The notes: a model not told the origin generated them from the sequence alone. 64,000 nt of DNA from JAUYQR01 sp963822435 (GCA_963822435.1 CAWGHN010000004.1:744001-808000), one strand, 5' to 3'. Counted from the first letter of the stretch, positions 1 to 8,858 are shown. A program made the numbers and translations.

Positions 1-33
1 GACGCCGGGCCGGGGAGCAGTCCATCCACATGA
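1..33 (+). CDS. Possible 3' end of the gene preceding fabH (plsX expected), partial
   Basis: Frame 1 stays open from the window edge to a TGA at 31-33 that overlaps the fabH ATG in an ATGA arrangement. Only ten codons are visible, so the product cannot be recognised. From known gene order in Rhodobacterales, plsX (phosphate acyltransferase) commonly lies just upstream of fabH and would fit. The identity is an inference from neighbourhood only. Confidence 0.35.
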   Translation, partial: DAGPGSSPST

Positions 34-1001
34 CGATACGCGCCGTAGTCAAAGGCGTCGGGCACTACCTGCCGGAACGCATGGTCCCGAATTCTGAATT
101 CGAAGCCATCGTCGACACCTCTGACGAATGGATCCGGTCGCGCTCGGGCATCGAACGCCGCCACTTCGCCGCCGAAGGTCAAGGCACCTCCGATCTCGCC
201 ACCCGCGCCGCCAAGGCCGCACTCGCCGACGCGGGCCTGCAACCCGATGACATCGACGCGATCATCCTCGCGACCTCGACCCCGGACCTCACCTTCCCCG
301 CAGCCGCCACGATGGTGCAGGCCGCCCTTGGCATGACCCGCGGTTTTGCCTTCGACGTGCAAGCCGTCTGCGCCGGATTCGTCTACGCCCTGACCAACGC
401 CAACGCCCTGATCCTGTCTGGCCAAGCCAAACGCGTGCTGGTGATCGGCGCCGAGACCTTCAGCCGCCTGATGAACTGGAACGACCGCTCCACCTGCGTT
501 CTCTTCGGTGACGGCGCCGGTGCGCTGGTGCTGGAAGCCACCGACAGCCCCGGCACCTCCGCCGATCGTGGCATCCTGTCGACCGACCTCAACTCTGACG
601 GCCGCTACCGCGACCTTCTCTACGTCAACGGCGGCGTCTCCACCGGCACCACCGGTCACTTGGTGATGGAAGGCAAGGAAGTTTTCCGCCATGCCATTGA
701 AAAACTTGCACAAACCGCTCACACCGCACTCGACAAGGCCGGCCTCACACCCGAAGATGTCGACTGGATCGTACCGCATCAGGCCAACATCCGCATCATC
801 GAAGGCACCGCAAAACGCATGCAGGTGCCGATGGACCGCGTCGTCGTCACCGTGCAAGACCACGGCAACACGTCTGCCGCCTCAATCCCCCTCGCCCTCT
901 CCGTCGGCCGCGACCGGGGCCAGATCAAGCAGGGTGACCTGCTGGTGACCGAAGCCATCGGCGGCGGCCTGGCTTGGGGCTCCGTCGTCATCCGCTGGTG
1001 A
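30..1001 (+). CDS. fabH: Beta-ketoacyl-ACP synthase III (FabH)
   Basis: Cytoplasmic enzyme that starts type II fatty acid synthesis by condensing acetyl-CoA with malonyl-ACP. The 323-residue protein has the family length. The catalytic triad is visible: Cys114 in AVCAGF, His in the VPHQAN motif near residue 247, and Asn in HGNTSAAS near residue 277. The C-terminal GGGLAWGS motif is also present. A GGGGAG ribosome-binding site lies at 12-17. It starts inside the stop codon of an upstream frame, which suggests translational coupling. ihfA follows after a 92-base gap, so it probably has its own promoter. Confidence 0.96.
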   Translation: MTIRAVVKGVGHYLPERMVPNSEFEAIVDTSDEWIRSRSGIERRHFAAEGQGTSDLATRAAKAALADAGLQPDDIDAIILATSTPDLTFPAAATMVQAALGMTRGFAFDVQAVCAGFVYALTNANALILSGQAKRVLVIGAETFSRLMNWNDRSTCVLFGDGAGALVLEATDSPGTSADRGILSTDLNSDGRYRDLLYVNGGVSTGTTGHLVMEGKEVFRHAIEKLAQTAHTALDKAGLTPEDVDWIVPHQANIRIIEGTAKRMQVPMDRVVVTVQDHGNTSAASIPLALSVGRDRGQIKQGDLLVTEAIGGGLAWGSVVIRW

Positions 1002-1093
1002 AACGCCTTTAAACACGCGCCCCAAGTGGTTGATATTGACTCGTAAATCCATCCGCCGCATCCTGCCGGAAAATAACACCCGGGGGGGACGTG

Positions 1094-1396
1094 ATGAGCG
1101 AGAAGACTTTGACACGGATGGATCTCAGCGAAGCCGTGTTCCGCGAGGTCGGCCTTAGCCGCAACGAATCCGCAGGCCTCGTCGAATCCGTGCTGCAACA
1201 CATGTCCGACGCGCTCGCCTCGGGCGAGACGGTCAAGATTTCCTCCTTTGGCACGTTCTCGGTCCGCGCCAAATCCGCCCGCATCGGCCGCAACCCGAAA
1301 ACCGGCGACGAGGTTCCGATCAGCCCCCGCCGCGTGCTGACCTTCCGCCCCTCGCATCTGATGAAAGATCGCGTCGCGGCCGGCAAGAAGCGCTGA
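1094..1396 (+). CDS. ihfA: Integration host factor subunit alpha
   Basis: DNA-bending nucleoid protein that acts as a heterodimer with IhfB (not in this window) in recombination, replication and transcription. The 100-residue product begins MSEKTLTRMDL as in other Rhodobacterales. It carries the HU/IHF core, with the beta-ribbon arm GRNPKTGDEV and a conserved Pro followed by ISPRRVLTFRPS. A GTG lies directly before the ATG, but the family start matches the ATG at 1094. The gap to fabH contains an AT-rich stretch near 1020-1050 that could hold its promoter. A MerR-type gene follows after 14 bases. Confidence 0.95.
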   Translation: MSEKTLTRMDLSEAVFREVGLSRNESAGLVESVLQHMSDALASGETVKISSFGTFSVRAKSARIGRNPKTGDEVPISPRRVLTFRPSHLMKDRVAAGKKR

Positions 1397-1410
1397 GGGA
1401 AGGCTCGCGG

Positions 1411-2034
1411 ATGGACAAGTCGCCGGACGCCTTCCGCACGATCAGCGAGGTTTCCGAGGTGCTCGACACCCCGGCCCATGTGCTGCGCTTCTGGGAAAGC
1501 CGCTTTCCCCAGATCCGTCCGGTGAAACGGGCCGGAGGGCGGCGCTATTACCGCCCCTCCGATGTGGCCCTGCTCACTGGCATCAAACGCCTGTTGCATG
1601 ACGAGGGCCTCACCATCCGCGGCGTGCAGAAGATTCTGCGCGAACAGGGCGTGCGCCACGTCGCCGGCCTGACCGACGACCAGATCACCCCCGATGATGC
1701 GATCGACGAAACTGTGCTGGCACAGTATCTTGGCGGCACCGACGACGACGCCAAAGATGACGCCGACGACGCACTTGGCCAGCAGACCGTGCTGCCCTTC
1801 CCGACACCGGCAGCGAAACTGCCCGAACCTCCGCCGCAGGCCACGGAACCGCCCGCCCAACCACCAGCACCGCGCCCTGCCCCGATGGACGACAGCCAAA
1901 GCTTCGCCAGCAGGATCAGGCACTTGCCCCGCGGCAGCCTTAGCGCAAAGCGTGGCACCGTCGCTGGTTTCGCTCGCCAGCTTATCATCTTGCGCACAAA
2001 GCTTGCCGACCGCATTGAAGGCGGTCAAGGCTAA
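1411..2034 (+). CDS. MerR family transcriptional regulator
   Basis: 207 residues. The N-terminal 80 or so residues form a MerR-type winged helix-turn-helix: ISEVSEVLDTPAHVLRFWE, then the RRYYRPSDVALL wing, then a KRLLHDEGLTIRGVQKIL helix. The C-terminal half is low-complexity, acidic and then proline-rich (about residues 90-165), with no recognisable ligand-binding domain. This architecture, placed straight after ihfA, is common in alphaproteobacteria. The target and ligand are unknown. A GGGAAGG ribosome-binding site lies at 1397-1403, and ihfA-merR is probably one transcript. Confidence 0.85.
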   Translation: MDKSPDAFRTISEVSEVLDTPAHVLRFWESRFPQIRPVKRAGGRRYYRPSDVALLTGIKRLLHDEGLTIRGVQKILREQGVRHVAGLTDDQITPDDAIDETVLAQYLGGTDDDAKDDADDALGQQTVLPFPTPAAKLPEPPPQATEPPAQPPAPRPAPMDDSQSFASRIRHLPRGSLSAKRGTVAGFARQLIILRTKLADRIEGGQG

Positions 2035-2095
2035 GGCGGCGTGTGTGCTTTCCTGCTTGCCCCGGCCCGGAAAACCGGTATGTATCGCCCCGTGT

Positions 2096-2173
2096 CGGGC
2101 CGTAGCGCAGCCTGGTTAGCGCGTCCGTCTGGGGGGCGGGAGGTCGAGAGTTCGAATCTCTCCGGCCCGACCA
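2096..2173 (+). tRNA. tRNA-Pro (anticodon GGG)
   Basis: A full cloverleaf can be folded. The acceptor stem CGGGCCG (2096-2102) pairs with CGGCCCG (2163-2169). The D-arm contains AGCCTGGTTA. The anticodon loop is CTGGGGG, giving anticodon GGG. The T-arm is GAGAG-TTCGAAT-CTCTC. The discriminator is A, and CCA is encoded at 2171-2173. It lies between merR and dcd and is followed by a terminator hairpin. Confidence 0.95.
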
Positions 2174-2178
2174 TTGCA

Positions 2179-2215
2179 AAACCGCCCGCCTGCCTTCCGG
2201 TAGCGCGGGCGGTTT
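2179..2215 (+). terminator. Rho-independent-type hairpin after tRNA-Pro
   Basis: An 11-bp perfect stem, AAACCGCCCGC (2179-2189) with GCGGGCGGTTT (2205-2215), and a 15-base loop. It starts 5 bases after the tRNA CCA end and lies before dcd. The 3' arm ends in TTT but no long U tract follows. Confidence 0.75.
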
Positions 2216-2237
2216 CGTATCCAAGGATCAAAGGCCC

Positions 2238-3317
2238 ATGATGACCCCCGGTGTGCTGCCCGCCCAAGCCTTGCGCGATCTTATTGCCACCGGCGCCCTC
2301 GCCGCCGACCCGGCCATCCTCGACAACCAGCTCCAGCCCGCCAGCCTTGATCTGCGCCTCGGAACCGTGGCCTACCGCGTCCGCGCCTCGTTCCTTGCCG
2401 GCACGGGCCGCACCGTCGAAGACCGGCTGGCCGAGTTTACCATGCACAAGGTCAACCTTGCCGAAGGCGCGGTGCTGGAAAAGAACTGCGTCTACGTCAT
2501 CCCCCTCGCCGAGCGGCTGGCGCTGCCGCCCGGTCTCACCGCTGTCGCCAACGCCAAAAGCTCGTCCGGCCGCCTCGATCTGCTCACCCGTACCATCACC
2601 GACGGCGGGATCGAATTTGACCGAATCCCCGAAGGCTATGAAGGCCCGCTGTATGCCGAGGTCTGCCCGCGCAGCTTTTCCGTCCTCGTCCGCGCCGGGC
2701 AGCGCCTGAACCAGATTCGCTTCCGCGCCGGCCACGCGGTCCTCTCTGACGCAGACCTCACCGCACTCCACGCCACCGAACCCCTCGTCTCCGGCAAGGC
2801 GGTGATCTCCGAAGGTCTCGGCTTCTCGGTCGATCTCCGCCCCGCCACCGGCGATCTCGTCGGGTATCGCGCCAAACCCCATGCCGGCGTCATCGACCTC
2901 GACCGTATCGGCCATTATCCGGTGGCCGAATTCTGGGAGGCGCTGCACACAACCGAAGGCCGCATCATCCTCGATCCCGGCGCCTTCTACATCCTTGTCA
3001 GCCGCGAGGCGGTGACGATCCCGCCCGACTACGCCGCCGAAATGGCCCCCTACCTCGCGATGGTGGGCGAATTTCGCGTGCATTACGCCGGTTTCTTCGA
3101 CCCAGGTTTCGGCCATGCCGCCGCCGGTGGCGCAGGCTCGCGGGGCGTTCTCGAAGTGCGATGCCACGAAGCCCCCTTTGTCCTCGAACATGGTCAAGTC
3201 GTCGGCCGCCTCGTCTATGAGCGGATGAGCGCCCGCCCCGAAACACTTTACGGCGCCGGCATCGCGTCAAACTATCAGGGCCAGGGCCTGAAACTCGCCA
3301 AGCAGTTCAAGGCCTGA
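2238..3317 (+). CDS. dcd: dCTP deaminase, long alphaproteobacterial form
   Basis: Deaminates dCTP to dUTP, feeding dUMP and dTMP synthesis. At 359 residues this is the long, two-domain type found in many alphaproteobacteria rather than the ~190-residue E. coli form. Seen motifs: DNQLQPASLDLRLG near residue 30 (dUTPase-fold start), ANAKSSSGRLDL near residue 108 (the SSxGR triphosphate-binding motif), and EGYEGPLYAEV near residue 133, where the catalytic Glu is expected. Two ATGs are in tandem (2238 and 2241), and AAAGG at 2230-2234 favours the second slightly. It stands alone after tRNA-Pro and converges on the scpB operon. Confidence 0.92.
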   Translation: MMTPGVLPAQALRDLIATGALAADPAILDNQLQPASLDLRLGTVAYRVRASFLAGTGRTVEDRLAEFTMHKVNLAEGAVLEKNCVYVIPLAERLALPPGLTAVANAKSSSGRLDLLTRTITDGGIEFDRIPEGYEGPLYAEVCPRSFSVLVRAGQRLNQIRFRAGHAVLSDADLTALHATEPLVSGKAVISEGLGFSVDLRPATGDLVGYRAKPHAGVIDLDRIGHYPVAEFWEALHTTEGRIILDPGAFYILVSREAVTIPPDYAAEMAPYLAMVGEFRVHYAGFFDPGFGHAAAGGAGSRGVLEVRCHEAPFVLEHGQVVGRLVYERMSARPETLYGAGIASNYQGQGLKLAKQFKA

Positions 3318-3343
3318 CCCCGGCCCCGCGCGCCTGATTTGCT

Positions 3344-3370
3344 CTTTTCAGAAATACTCCCGCCGGAGGC
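3344..3370. repeat. Candidate dispersed Rhodobacterales intergenic repeat
   Basis: The stretch TTTTCAGAAATACTCCCGCC followed by GGAGGC resembles a short intergenic repeat that I recall as abundant in Rhodobacterales genomes (reverse orientation GCCTCCGGCGGGAGTATTT). Only one clear copy is in this window, with a weak relative near 37700-37716, so the repeat status rests on memory rather than on this sequence. Confidence 0.4.
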
Positions 3371-3414
3371 TCCGCCGCCTGCGCCAAAGCGTCACCATCC
3401 GGCACCACGCACCT

Positions 3415-3437
3415 CCCTCCCCCCTTGTGGGGGAGGG
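3415..3437. terminator. Bidirectional hairpin between dcd and the scpB operon
   Basis: A 9-bp G:C stem, CCCTCCCCC (3415-3423) with GGGGGAGGG (3429-3437), and a 5-base loop. It lies between the convergent stops of dcd and the 66-residue ORF. There is no U tract. The sequence resembles a widespread alphaproteobacterial intergenic hairpin. Confidence 0.55.
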
Positions 3438-3468
3438 CTGGGGTGGGGGGATGACGTGGGCGCCCGCC

Positions 3469-3669
3469 TCAGCGCCACAAGCGCCGCGTGACTTTCGCCA
3501 CCTCCTGCGCCTTGTTTGCCAGATCCTTCGCCCGCCGCGCCTGATCGCGCTCCTCCGGCGTCATCTCGGCCTCAGGCTTGCCTTTGCCAGCCGCATATTT
3601 CACGCCCTTGTCCACCGCCGTCTTGAGGAACATGCGCGTCAGCATCCCGATCAGCCGGTTCCAGTCCAT
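3469..3669 (-). CDS. Small conserved hypothetical protein downstream of scpB
   Basis: 66 residues. It starts 4 bases after the scpB stop and is therefore the last gene of the argS-side minus-strand cluster. The N-terminal half is amphipathic (MDWNRLIGMLTRMFLKTAVDKG) and could be a membrane-associated helix. The C-terminal half is a charged helix rich in Lys, Arg, Glu and Ala. It does not resemble TatA. No function can be assigned. It is kept as a gene because of its tight operon placement and codon use matching its neighbours. Confidence 0.7.
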   Translation of the reverse strand: MDWNRLIGMLTRMFLKTAVDKGVKYAAGKGKPEAEMTPEERDQARRAKDLANKAQEVAKVTRRLWR

Positions 3670-3673
3670 CGCT

Positions 3674-4306
3674 TCAATCCTCGAATAGTTCGCTTTGCCC
3701 GGTCGTGGCCTCGTCCTCGTCGTCTCCCGGCAAGGAAAGCCCCGGCGCAGGCCGGTTGTCCAGAAGTCCTGCCGCGCGCAACTCCTTCAAACCCGGCAGA
3801 TCGCGCGCCGATTCAAGGCCGAAGTGGTCCAGAAAATGCTCTGTCACCACAAATGTCACGGGCCTCCCCGGCGTCATCCGCCGCCGACCCAGCCGGATCC
3901 AGTCCAGTTCCAGCAACTGATCCACCGTCCCCCGGCTGACCGCGACGCCTCGGATCTCTTCGATCTCGGCACGTGTCACCGGCTGATGATACGCCACGAT
4001 CGCCAGCGTCTCGATCGCGGCACGGCTCAGCTTCCGCGTCTCGACCGATTCCCGCCGCATCAACTGCCCAAGGTCCGGCGCGGTGCGAAACGCGTAGGCG
4101 TCCCCCACCTTCACAAGGTTCACCCCCCGCCCCTCATAGCGCTTGCGCAGATGCACCAGCGCCTCGGCCGGGTCCGCGCCATGCGGCAGCCGCGCCGACA
4201 GCTCCGCCAGCGTCACCGGGTCGGCCATCGCGAACAGGATGGCTTCCACCATCCGCTCCTGCTCGCCCATCGGCGGCGCCTCGAAAAGGCTGGCCTCGTC
4301 CTCCAT
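3674..4306 (-). CDS. scpB: Segregation and condensation protein B (SMC-ScpAB kleisin partner)
   Basis: Winged-helix subunit that binds the kleisin ScpA and works with SMC to compact and segregate the chromosome. 210 residues. The core LSRAAIETLAIVAYHQPVTRAEIEEIRGV is the family signature, followed by LLELDWIRLGRRRMTPGRP and a VTEHFLDHFGL element. The C-terminus is acidic. The ATG at 4306 overlaps the scpA stop in ATGA and is preceded by a GGAGGGAG ribosome-binding site. The frame is open upstream, but the ATGA overlap and the family length decide the start. Confidence 0.92.
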   Translation of the reverse strand: MEDEASLFEAPPMGEQERMVEAILFAMADPVTLAELSARLPHGADPAEALVHLRKRYEGRGVNLVKVGDAYAFRTAPDLGQLMRRESVETRKLSRAAIETLAIVAYHQPVTRAEIEEIRGVAVSRGTVDQLLELDWIRLGRRRMTPGRPVTFVVTEHFLDHFGLESARDLPGLKELRAAGLLDNRPAPGLSLPGDDEDEATTGQSELFED

Positions 4307-5091
4307 CACGGCTCCCTCCGGCGCAACTGGATCGGCGCAAAGCTGTCGCCCTGCCGCAGCGTCACCTGCCCGCGCTTGGCCAGTTCCAGCACAGCGGCAA
4401 AATGCGCCGCCACCGCCGACCGCCGCGCCATCGGAGTCGCGGTCCAGCCTTCCGGCAGAAAGGTCGTCAGATCCGCCCACTCGCCCGCATAGCCGATCAG
4501 CCCCCGCATCCGCTCCAGCGCCTGCTCCATGGTGAACACGTGCTCGCGGTCCATGACAAAGGGCCGGAACTCGTCCTTCGTCCTGATCCGCGCATAGGCC
4601 CGCATCAGATCCAGCAGCGTCGCGGTATAGGTCACCACCTTGTGGTGCGTCACATCCTCCGGCACGCCGCGCGCAAAGAAATCCCGACCAAGCTGGTCGC
4701 GCCCCATCAACCGCGCCGCAGCCTCGCGCATCGCCGCCAACCGCTCCAACTGGAACGCCAGATGCGCCGCCAGATCCTCGGCCGATGGCCCCTCATCCGT
4801 CGGATCGGGCGGCAACAGCAGCCGCGATTTCAGAAACGCCAGCCACGCCGCCATCACCAGATAATCCGCCGCAAGTTCGATCCGCAGACTGCGCGCCTGT
4901 TCGACAAAGCCCAGATACTGCTCGGCCAGTTGCAGCACCGACACCCGCCGCAGATCAACCTTCTGCGTCCGGCTCAGCGTCAACAACAGGTCAAGCGGCC
5001 CCTCGAACCCATCCACATCGACGATCAGCGCTTCCGCTGCCAGCCGCTCGCCCGGTGGCAGCCGCTCCGGCTGGTCCCATTCGTCAGCCAT
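4306..5091 (-). CDS. scpA: Segregation and condensation protein A (kleisin)
   Basis: 261-residue kleisin that bridges SMC heads and binds ScpB. The signature FEGPLDLLLTLSRTQKVDL is near residues 28-47, followed by LAEQYLGFVEQA and the ADYLVMAAWLAFLKSRLLLP helix. The C-terminal winged-helix region includes TFLPEGWT and the ELAKRGQVTLRQ segment. It overlaps the nagZ end by 8 bases and the scpB start by 4, so the three genes are translationally coupled. Confidence 0.94.
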   Translation of the reverse strand: MADEWDQPERLPPGERLAAEALIVDVDGFEGPLDLLLTLSRTQKVDLRRVSVLQLAEQYLGFVEQARSLRIELAADYLVMAAWLAFLKSRLLLPPDPTDEGPSAEDLAAHLAFQLERLAAMREAAARLMGRDQLGRDFFARGVPEDVTHHKVVTYTATLLDLMRAYARIRTKDEFRPFVMDREHVFTMEQALERMRGLIGYAGEWADLTTFLPEGWTATPMARRSAVAAHFAAVLELAKRGQVTLRQGDSFAPIQLRRREP

Positions 5092-6079
5092 TGGCCAGGT
5101 CCGCCATCAGCGCCGGCACATCCACCACCACATCCCGCCGCCACGCCAGCGCCGCCTGCCCCCGCCGCCACGCATCCGGTCCCATCCGGCCCGCAGCCCC
5201 GGCAACGGCCTCCATCTCGTCCAGATGCCCGTTGCACTGGAGCGCCACATCCACCCCCGCCGCAATCGACCGTGCGGTGCGCTCGGCCAACGTGCCCTTC
5301 AGTGCCTCCATGTTCAGATCGTCGGTCATCAACAGCCCGTCAAACCCGATCTCGTGGCGGATCACGTCGATCAACACCGGGCTTTGCGTCGCTGGCCGAT
5401 CCGCGTCGTAGGCGGAAAACACCAGATGCGCCGTCATCGCCATCGGCAGATCGGCCAAGGCCCGGAACGGCGCGAAATCCACCGCCTGCAACTCGTCACG
5501 GCTGGCCGTCACCGTCGGCAGATCAAGGTGAGTGTCCACATGGCTGCGCCCATGCCCCGGCAGATGCTTCACCACCGGGATCACCCCCCCCGCCAGAAAC
5601 CCGTCCGCCACCGCCCGCGCCACTTGCGTGACCACCGCCGGGTCGGTCCCATAACAGCGGTTGCGCAGGAACGGATGCGTCACGTCTGACGCGACGTCCG
5701 CCACCGGCGCGCAGTTCGCGTCAATCCCCACCGCCCGCAATTCCGCCGCGATCACTTCTGCCCTAAGCCGCATCACCCGCGCTGCCTCGGCAACCGATCC
5801 CGCACCCTGCACCGTGTCCAGCGGCGGCGCCCATTCGCGCCAATGCGGCGCCCGCATCCGCTGCACGCGCCCGCCCTCCTGGTCGATCAGCACTGGTGCA
5901 TCGCGCCCGACAGCCTCACGCAAGGCCGCTGTCAGCCGCCGCACCTGATCCGGAGCCTCGATGTTGCGCGCAAACAGGATGAACCCGAACGGGTCCGCCG
6001 CACGAAAGAACGCCAGTTCGTCCGCAGTCAGCGCAAGTCCGGCGCAGCCAAAGATCGCAGCACCGGGGGCCGCGCTCAT
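5084..6079 (-). CDS. nagZ: Beta-N-acetylhexosaminidase (NagZ)
   Basis: Cytoplasmic GH3 enzyme that removes GlcNAc from anhydro-muropeptides during peptidoglycan recycling. 331 residues, no signal peptide. Seen: LIDQEGGRVQRM (substrate-binding loop), KHLPGHGRSHVDTH (the KHxPGHG-x4-DxH motif with the catalytic His-Asp pair) and LLMTDDLNMEAL (nucleophile Asp). The start overlaps the stop of the SPOR gene (ATGA, 6076-6079). Linkage of nagZ with scpAB and a SPOR protein is a recurrent alphaproteobacterial arrangement. Confidence 0.94.
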   Translation of the reverse strand: MSAAPGAAIFGCAGLALTADELAFFRAADPFGFILFARNIEAPDQVRRLTAALREAVGRDAPVLIDQEGGRVQRMRAPHWREWAPPLDTVQGAGSVAEAARVMRLRAEVIAAELRAVGIDANCAPVADVASDVTHPFLRNRCYGTDPAVVTQVARAVADGFLAGGVIPVVKHLPGHGRSHVDTHLDLPTVTASRDELQAVDFAPFRALADLPMAMTAHLVFSAYDADRPATQSPVLIDVIRHEIGFDGLLMTDDLNMEALKGTLAERTARSIAAGVDVALQCNGHLDEMEAVAGAAGRMGPDAWRRGQAALAWRRDVVVDVPALMADLANG

Positions 6080-7032
6080 CTCTGGGCTACCGGTATGCAG
6101 GCCGCCTCTTCCGCGACAAAGGCCGCGCAGAACCGCCGTGCATCTGCCTCGCCCTCAAAGCCATGCGCGCGCAGGCGAAAGAACGTGCGCCCGCCACTTT
6201 CCGCCGCCTGCACCACCATCGCCTTGCCAGCCATCAGATCGCCAAACCGGGCCTGCAACCGCGCCCAGTCCGCCTTGGCCTCGTCCGCCGTGTCAAACGC
6301 ACCGAACTGCACCAACCGGGTGCCCGGCGCGATGCTGGCGGCGTCCATTTCGATGGGTGCCGTCGCGGCGTCGGACTCCGCCGCAGGCTCCACCTCGGCA
6401 GCGACAGCCACTGCGCCGTCGCGGCCCGGACGCGCCACCGGGCGCGGCGACCGCGTGATCGTGCCTTCCAGCGCCACATCGGCGGTAAGGTCAGGGTCCA
6501 ATTCGGGCGCCACTTCGGGCTCCGGGTCGCCCGCCAAAGCCTCGGCCAGCGCCGCGGCTACGGCAATCTCGGTCGGATTGGCGCTTTCCGTCACCGGGTC
6601 CGCCGCCAGCGCCACATCCGGGTCCGCCCCGGCAGCCGAGGCCGGCAGCGCATCCGGCACCGGCTGGCCTGCCAGCCCCGCGGCATCCTCCATCTCCAAC
6701 TCCACCGGGCGCGGCGCCAGGATCAGACGGTCAGCAACGGGGGCCGCCGTGCCAAGCGCGGCCACCTCGTTTACCGAAAGTCCCTGATTGTCGACCACTT
6801 CGCCGCCGGGGTTTTCCGGGGCCACCCGCATCGGGCCGTCCAGCGCCTGCACCACCGGCACGCCGCGTACGTCGCGCACCGCAAGGCTGTATGCCCAATA
6901 GCCCAGTCCGATCACCAGCGCGACCGACGCTACCGCCCCCGCCATGTTGATGTATCGCTGCAGGCTGGCCGCCCGGCCCATTCCGTCTGTGGAAACGCCG
7001 CCGCCGAAACCGTCGAAATCCGCGTCTGCCAT
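6076..7032 (-). CDS. SPOR domain-containing membrane protein
   Basis: 318 residues: a short cytoplasmic N-terminus, one transmembrane segment at about residues 28-52 (MAGAVASVALVIGLGYWAYS), a long Ala/Pro/Glu-rich periplasmic linker, and a C-terminal SPOR domain (about 235-318; LVQFGAFDTADEAKADWARL opens it). SPOR domains bind denuded glycan strands at the division septum, so a role in cell division or envelope remodelling is likely. The ATG at 7032 has AGAGG 8 bases upstream and was preferred over an in-frame start 33 bases earlier. It is coupled to nagZ by ATGA. Confidence 0.85.
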   Translation of the reverse strand: MADADFDGFGGGVSTDGMGRAASLQRYINMAGAVASVALVIGLGYWAYSLAVRDVRGVPVVQALDGPMRVAPENPGGEVVDNQGLSVNEVAALGTAAPVADRLILAPRPVELEMEDAAGLAGQPVPDALPASAAGADPDVALAADPVTESANPTEIAVAAALAEALAGDPEPEVAPELDPDLTADVALEGTITRSPRPVARPGRDGAVAVAAEVEPAAESDAATAPIEMDAASIAPGTRLVQFGAFDTADEAKADWARLQARFGDLMAGKAMVVQAAESGGRTFFRLRAHGFEGEADARRFCAAFVAEEAACIPVAQR

Positions 7033-7115
7033 GTGTCGCCTCTGCTCGCGGGATGGTTGATCCACCCCTGCTTTTCACGCCTGTTTGTCCGGCTGAAAGC
7101 GGCTGTTCGCTTAAC

Positions 7116-8858
7116 TCAGCGCATTTCCTCGACCGGAGTGACACCCAAGATACCAAGACCGGCGCAAATAACAACGCCCACGGCTCGTGCAAGGGCGATT
7201 TTTGCCTGCGACACGCCGGGATCGTCCTGCAAGAACCGCAAGGACGCATCGTCATTGCCCTTGTTCCACAATCCGTGAAAGTCGGACGCCACTTCGTAAA
7301 GGTAAAACGCCACCCGATGCGGCTCGTTGCCCTTCGCCGCAATTTCCACCAGACGCGGCCATTCGGCCAACTTGCGCGCCACGCCGATCTCGGCCTCGCT
7401 GGACAACAGGCTCAGGTCGGCATTGGCCAGCACGGCGTCGGTCACGTCGATGCCCGCCTCCCGCGCCTTGCGCAGGATCGAATTCACCCGCGCGCTGGCA
7501 TATTGCACGTAAAAGACCGGGTTGTCCTTCGACTGCTCCTGCACCTTGTCGAAATCGAAATCCAGCGCCACGTCGTTTTTCCGCGTCAGCATGATAAAGC
7601 GGGTCACGTCGGCGCCTACCTCGTCCACCACGTCGCGCAGCGTTACAAACGTGCCGGCCCGCTTCGACATCTTGAACGGCTCGCCGCCCTTCCACAGCTT
7701 GACCAGTTGGATCAGCTTGATATCCACCGCAACCCGGTTGTTCGACAGCGCCGCAACCACCGCTTTCAGCCGCTTCACATAGCCGCCGTGATCGGCACCA
7801 AAGATGTTGATCAGCTCGTCAAAGCCACGCTGAACCTTGTCGTAGTGATAGGCGATGTCGGGCGCGAAATAGGTCCACGACCCATCCGATTTCATCACCG
7901 GCCGGTCCACGTCATCGCCATGCGCCGTGCTGCGGAACAGGGTCTGCACCCGCGGCTCCCAATCGTCCGGCTCCTTGCCTTTCGGCGGTTCCAGCACGCC
8001 TTCATAGATCAGCCCCATGCCGCGCAGCGTGTCGATGGCGGCCTCGATCTTGCCGGTGCCGTAAAGCGCCTTTTCCGAGGAATAGACATCCATCTGCACG
8101 CCAAGCGCCGCCAGATCCCCGCGGATCATCTGCATCATCATGGCCGTGGCGAACTCGCGCACATCGGCCAGCCAAATCTGCTCGCCCTTGTCCAGCAGGC
8201 TCGCGCCATATTTCGCCTTCAGCGCCTCGCCAACGGGAATCAGATAATCCCCCGGATAAAGCCCCTCGCGGATTTCCGGCTCCAGCCCGTTGGCCTCGCG
8301 GTAGCGCTCATAGGCCGACCGCGCCAGCACATCGACCTGCGCCCCACCGTCGTTGATGTAGTATTCCCGCGTCACGTCCCAACCGGCATAGGCCAGCAGC
8401 CGCGCCAACGCATCTCCGACCACCGCGCCGCGCACATGGCCCACATGCATCGGCCCGGTCGGGTTGGCGCTGACGAACTCCACGTTCACGCGCCGCCCCT
8501 GCCCGAGCGACGACCGGCCATAATCCGTGCCCGTCTCCAGCACGGCCCGCACCAGCCCCTGCCACGCCCCGTCCACCAGCCGCAGGTTCAAGAACCCCGG
8601 CCCCGCCACATCCGCCCCCGCCACGCGCGGATCTTCCATCAACCGCGCCGCCAGCGCCTCGGCAATCGCGCGGGGCGCCATCCCCGCCGGTTTTGCCAGC
8701 ACCATCGCCGCGTTCGTCGCCAGATGCCCATGCCCTGCATCGCGCGGCGGCTCCACCGACACGCCCGCAAAATCGAGCCCCCCCGGCAGCACGCCCGCCG
8801 CCTGCAAGACCATCAGCTCTGCCACCACCAGCTCGCGAATATCGGCGAAAAGGTTCAT
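7116..8858 (-). CDS. argS: Arginyl-tRNA synthetase
   Basis: Charges tRNA-Arg. 580 residues, the usual class I ArgRS length. Seen: the N-terminal add-1 domain, FVSANPTGPMHVGHVRGAVV (HIGH motif as HVGH, near residue 130), and FKMSKRAGTFVTL (KMSKS motif as KMSKR, near residue 396), followed by the C-terminal DALR anticodon-binding region ending in GILGVTPVEEMR. It is the first gene of the minus-strand argS-SPOR-nagZ-scpA-scpB cluster, with an 83-base gap before the SPOR gene. Confidence 0.96.
   Translation of the reverse strand: MNLFADIRELVVAELMVLQAAGVLPGGLDFAGVSVEPPRDAGHGHLATNAAMVLAKPAGMAPRAIAEALAARLMEDPRVAGADVAGPGFLNLRLVDGAWQGLVRAVLETGTDYGRSSLGQGRRVNVEFVSANPTGPMHVGHVRGAVVGDALARLLAYAGWDVTREYYINDGGAQVDVLARSAYERYREANGLEPEIREGLYPGDYLIPVGEALKAKYGASLLDKGEQIWLADVREFATAMMMQMIRGDLAALGVQMDVYSSEKALYGTGKIEAAIDTLRGMGLIYEGVLEPPKGKEPDDWEPRVQTLFRSTAHGDDVDRPVMKSDGSWTYFAPDIAYHYDKVQRGFDELINIFGADHGGYVKRLKAVVAALSNNRVAVDIKLIQLVKLWKGGEPFKMSKRAGTFVTLRDVVDEVGADVTRFIMLTRKNDVALDFDFDKVQEQSKDNPVFYVQYASARVNSILRKAREAGIDVTDAVLANADLSLLSSEAEIGVARKLAEWPRLVEIAAKGNEPHRVAFYLYEVASDFHGLWNKGNDDASLRFLQDDPGVSQAKIALARAVGVVICAGLGILGVTPVEEMR

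Noticed and set aside
4306..4480. Longer N-terminus for scpB
   Set aside because: The extra residues are antisense-like to nothing conserved and overlap scpA. The ATGA overlap with a strong ribosome-binding site marks the start.
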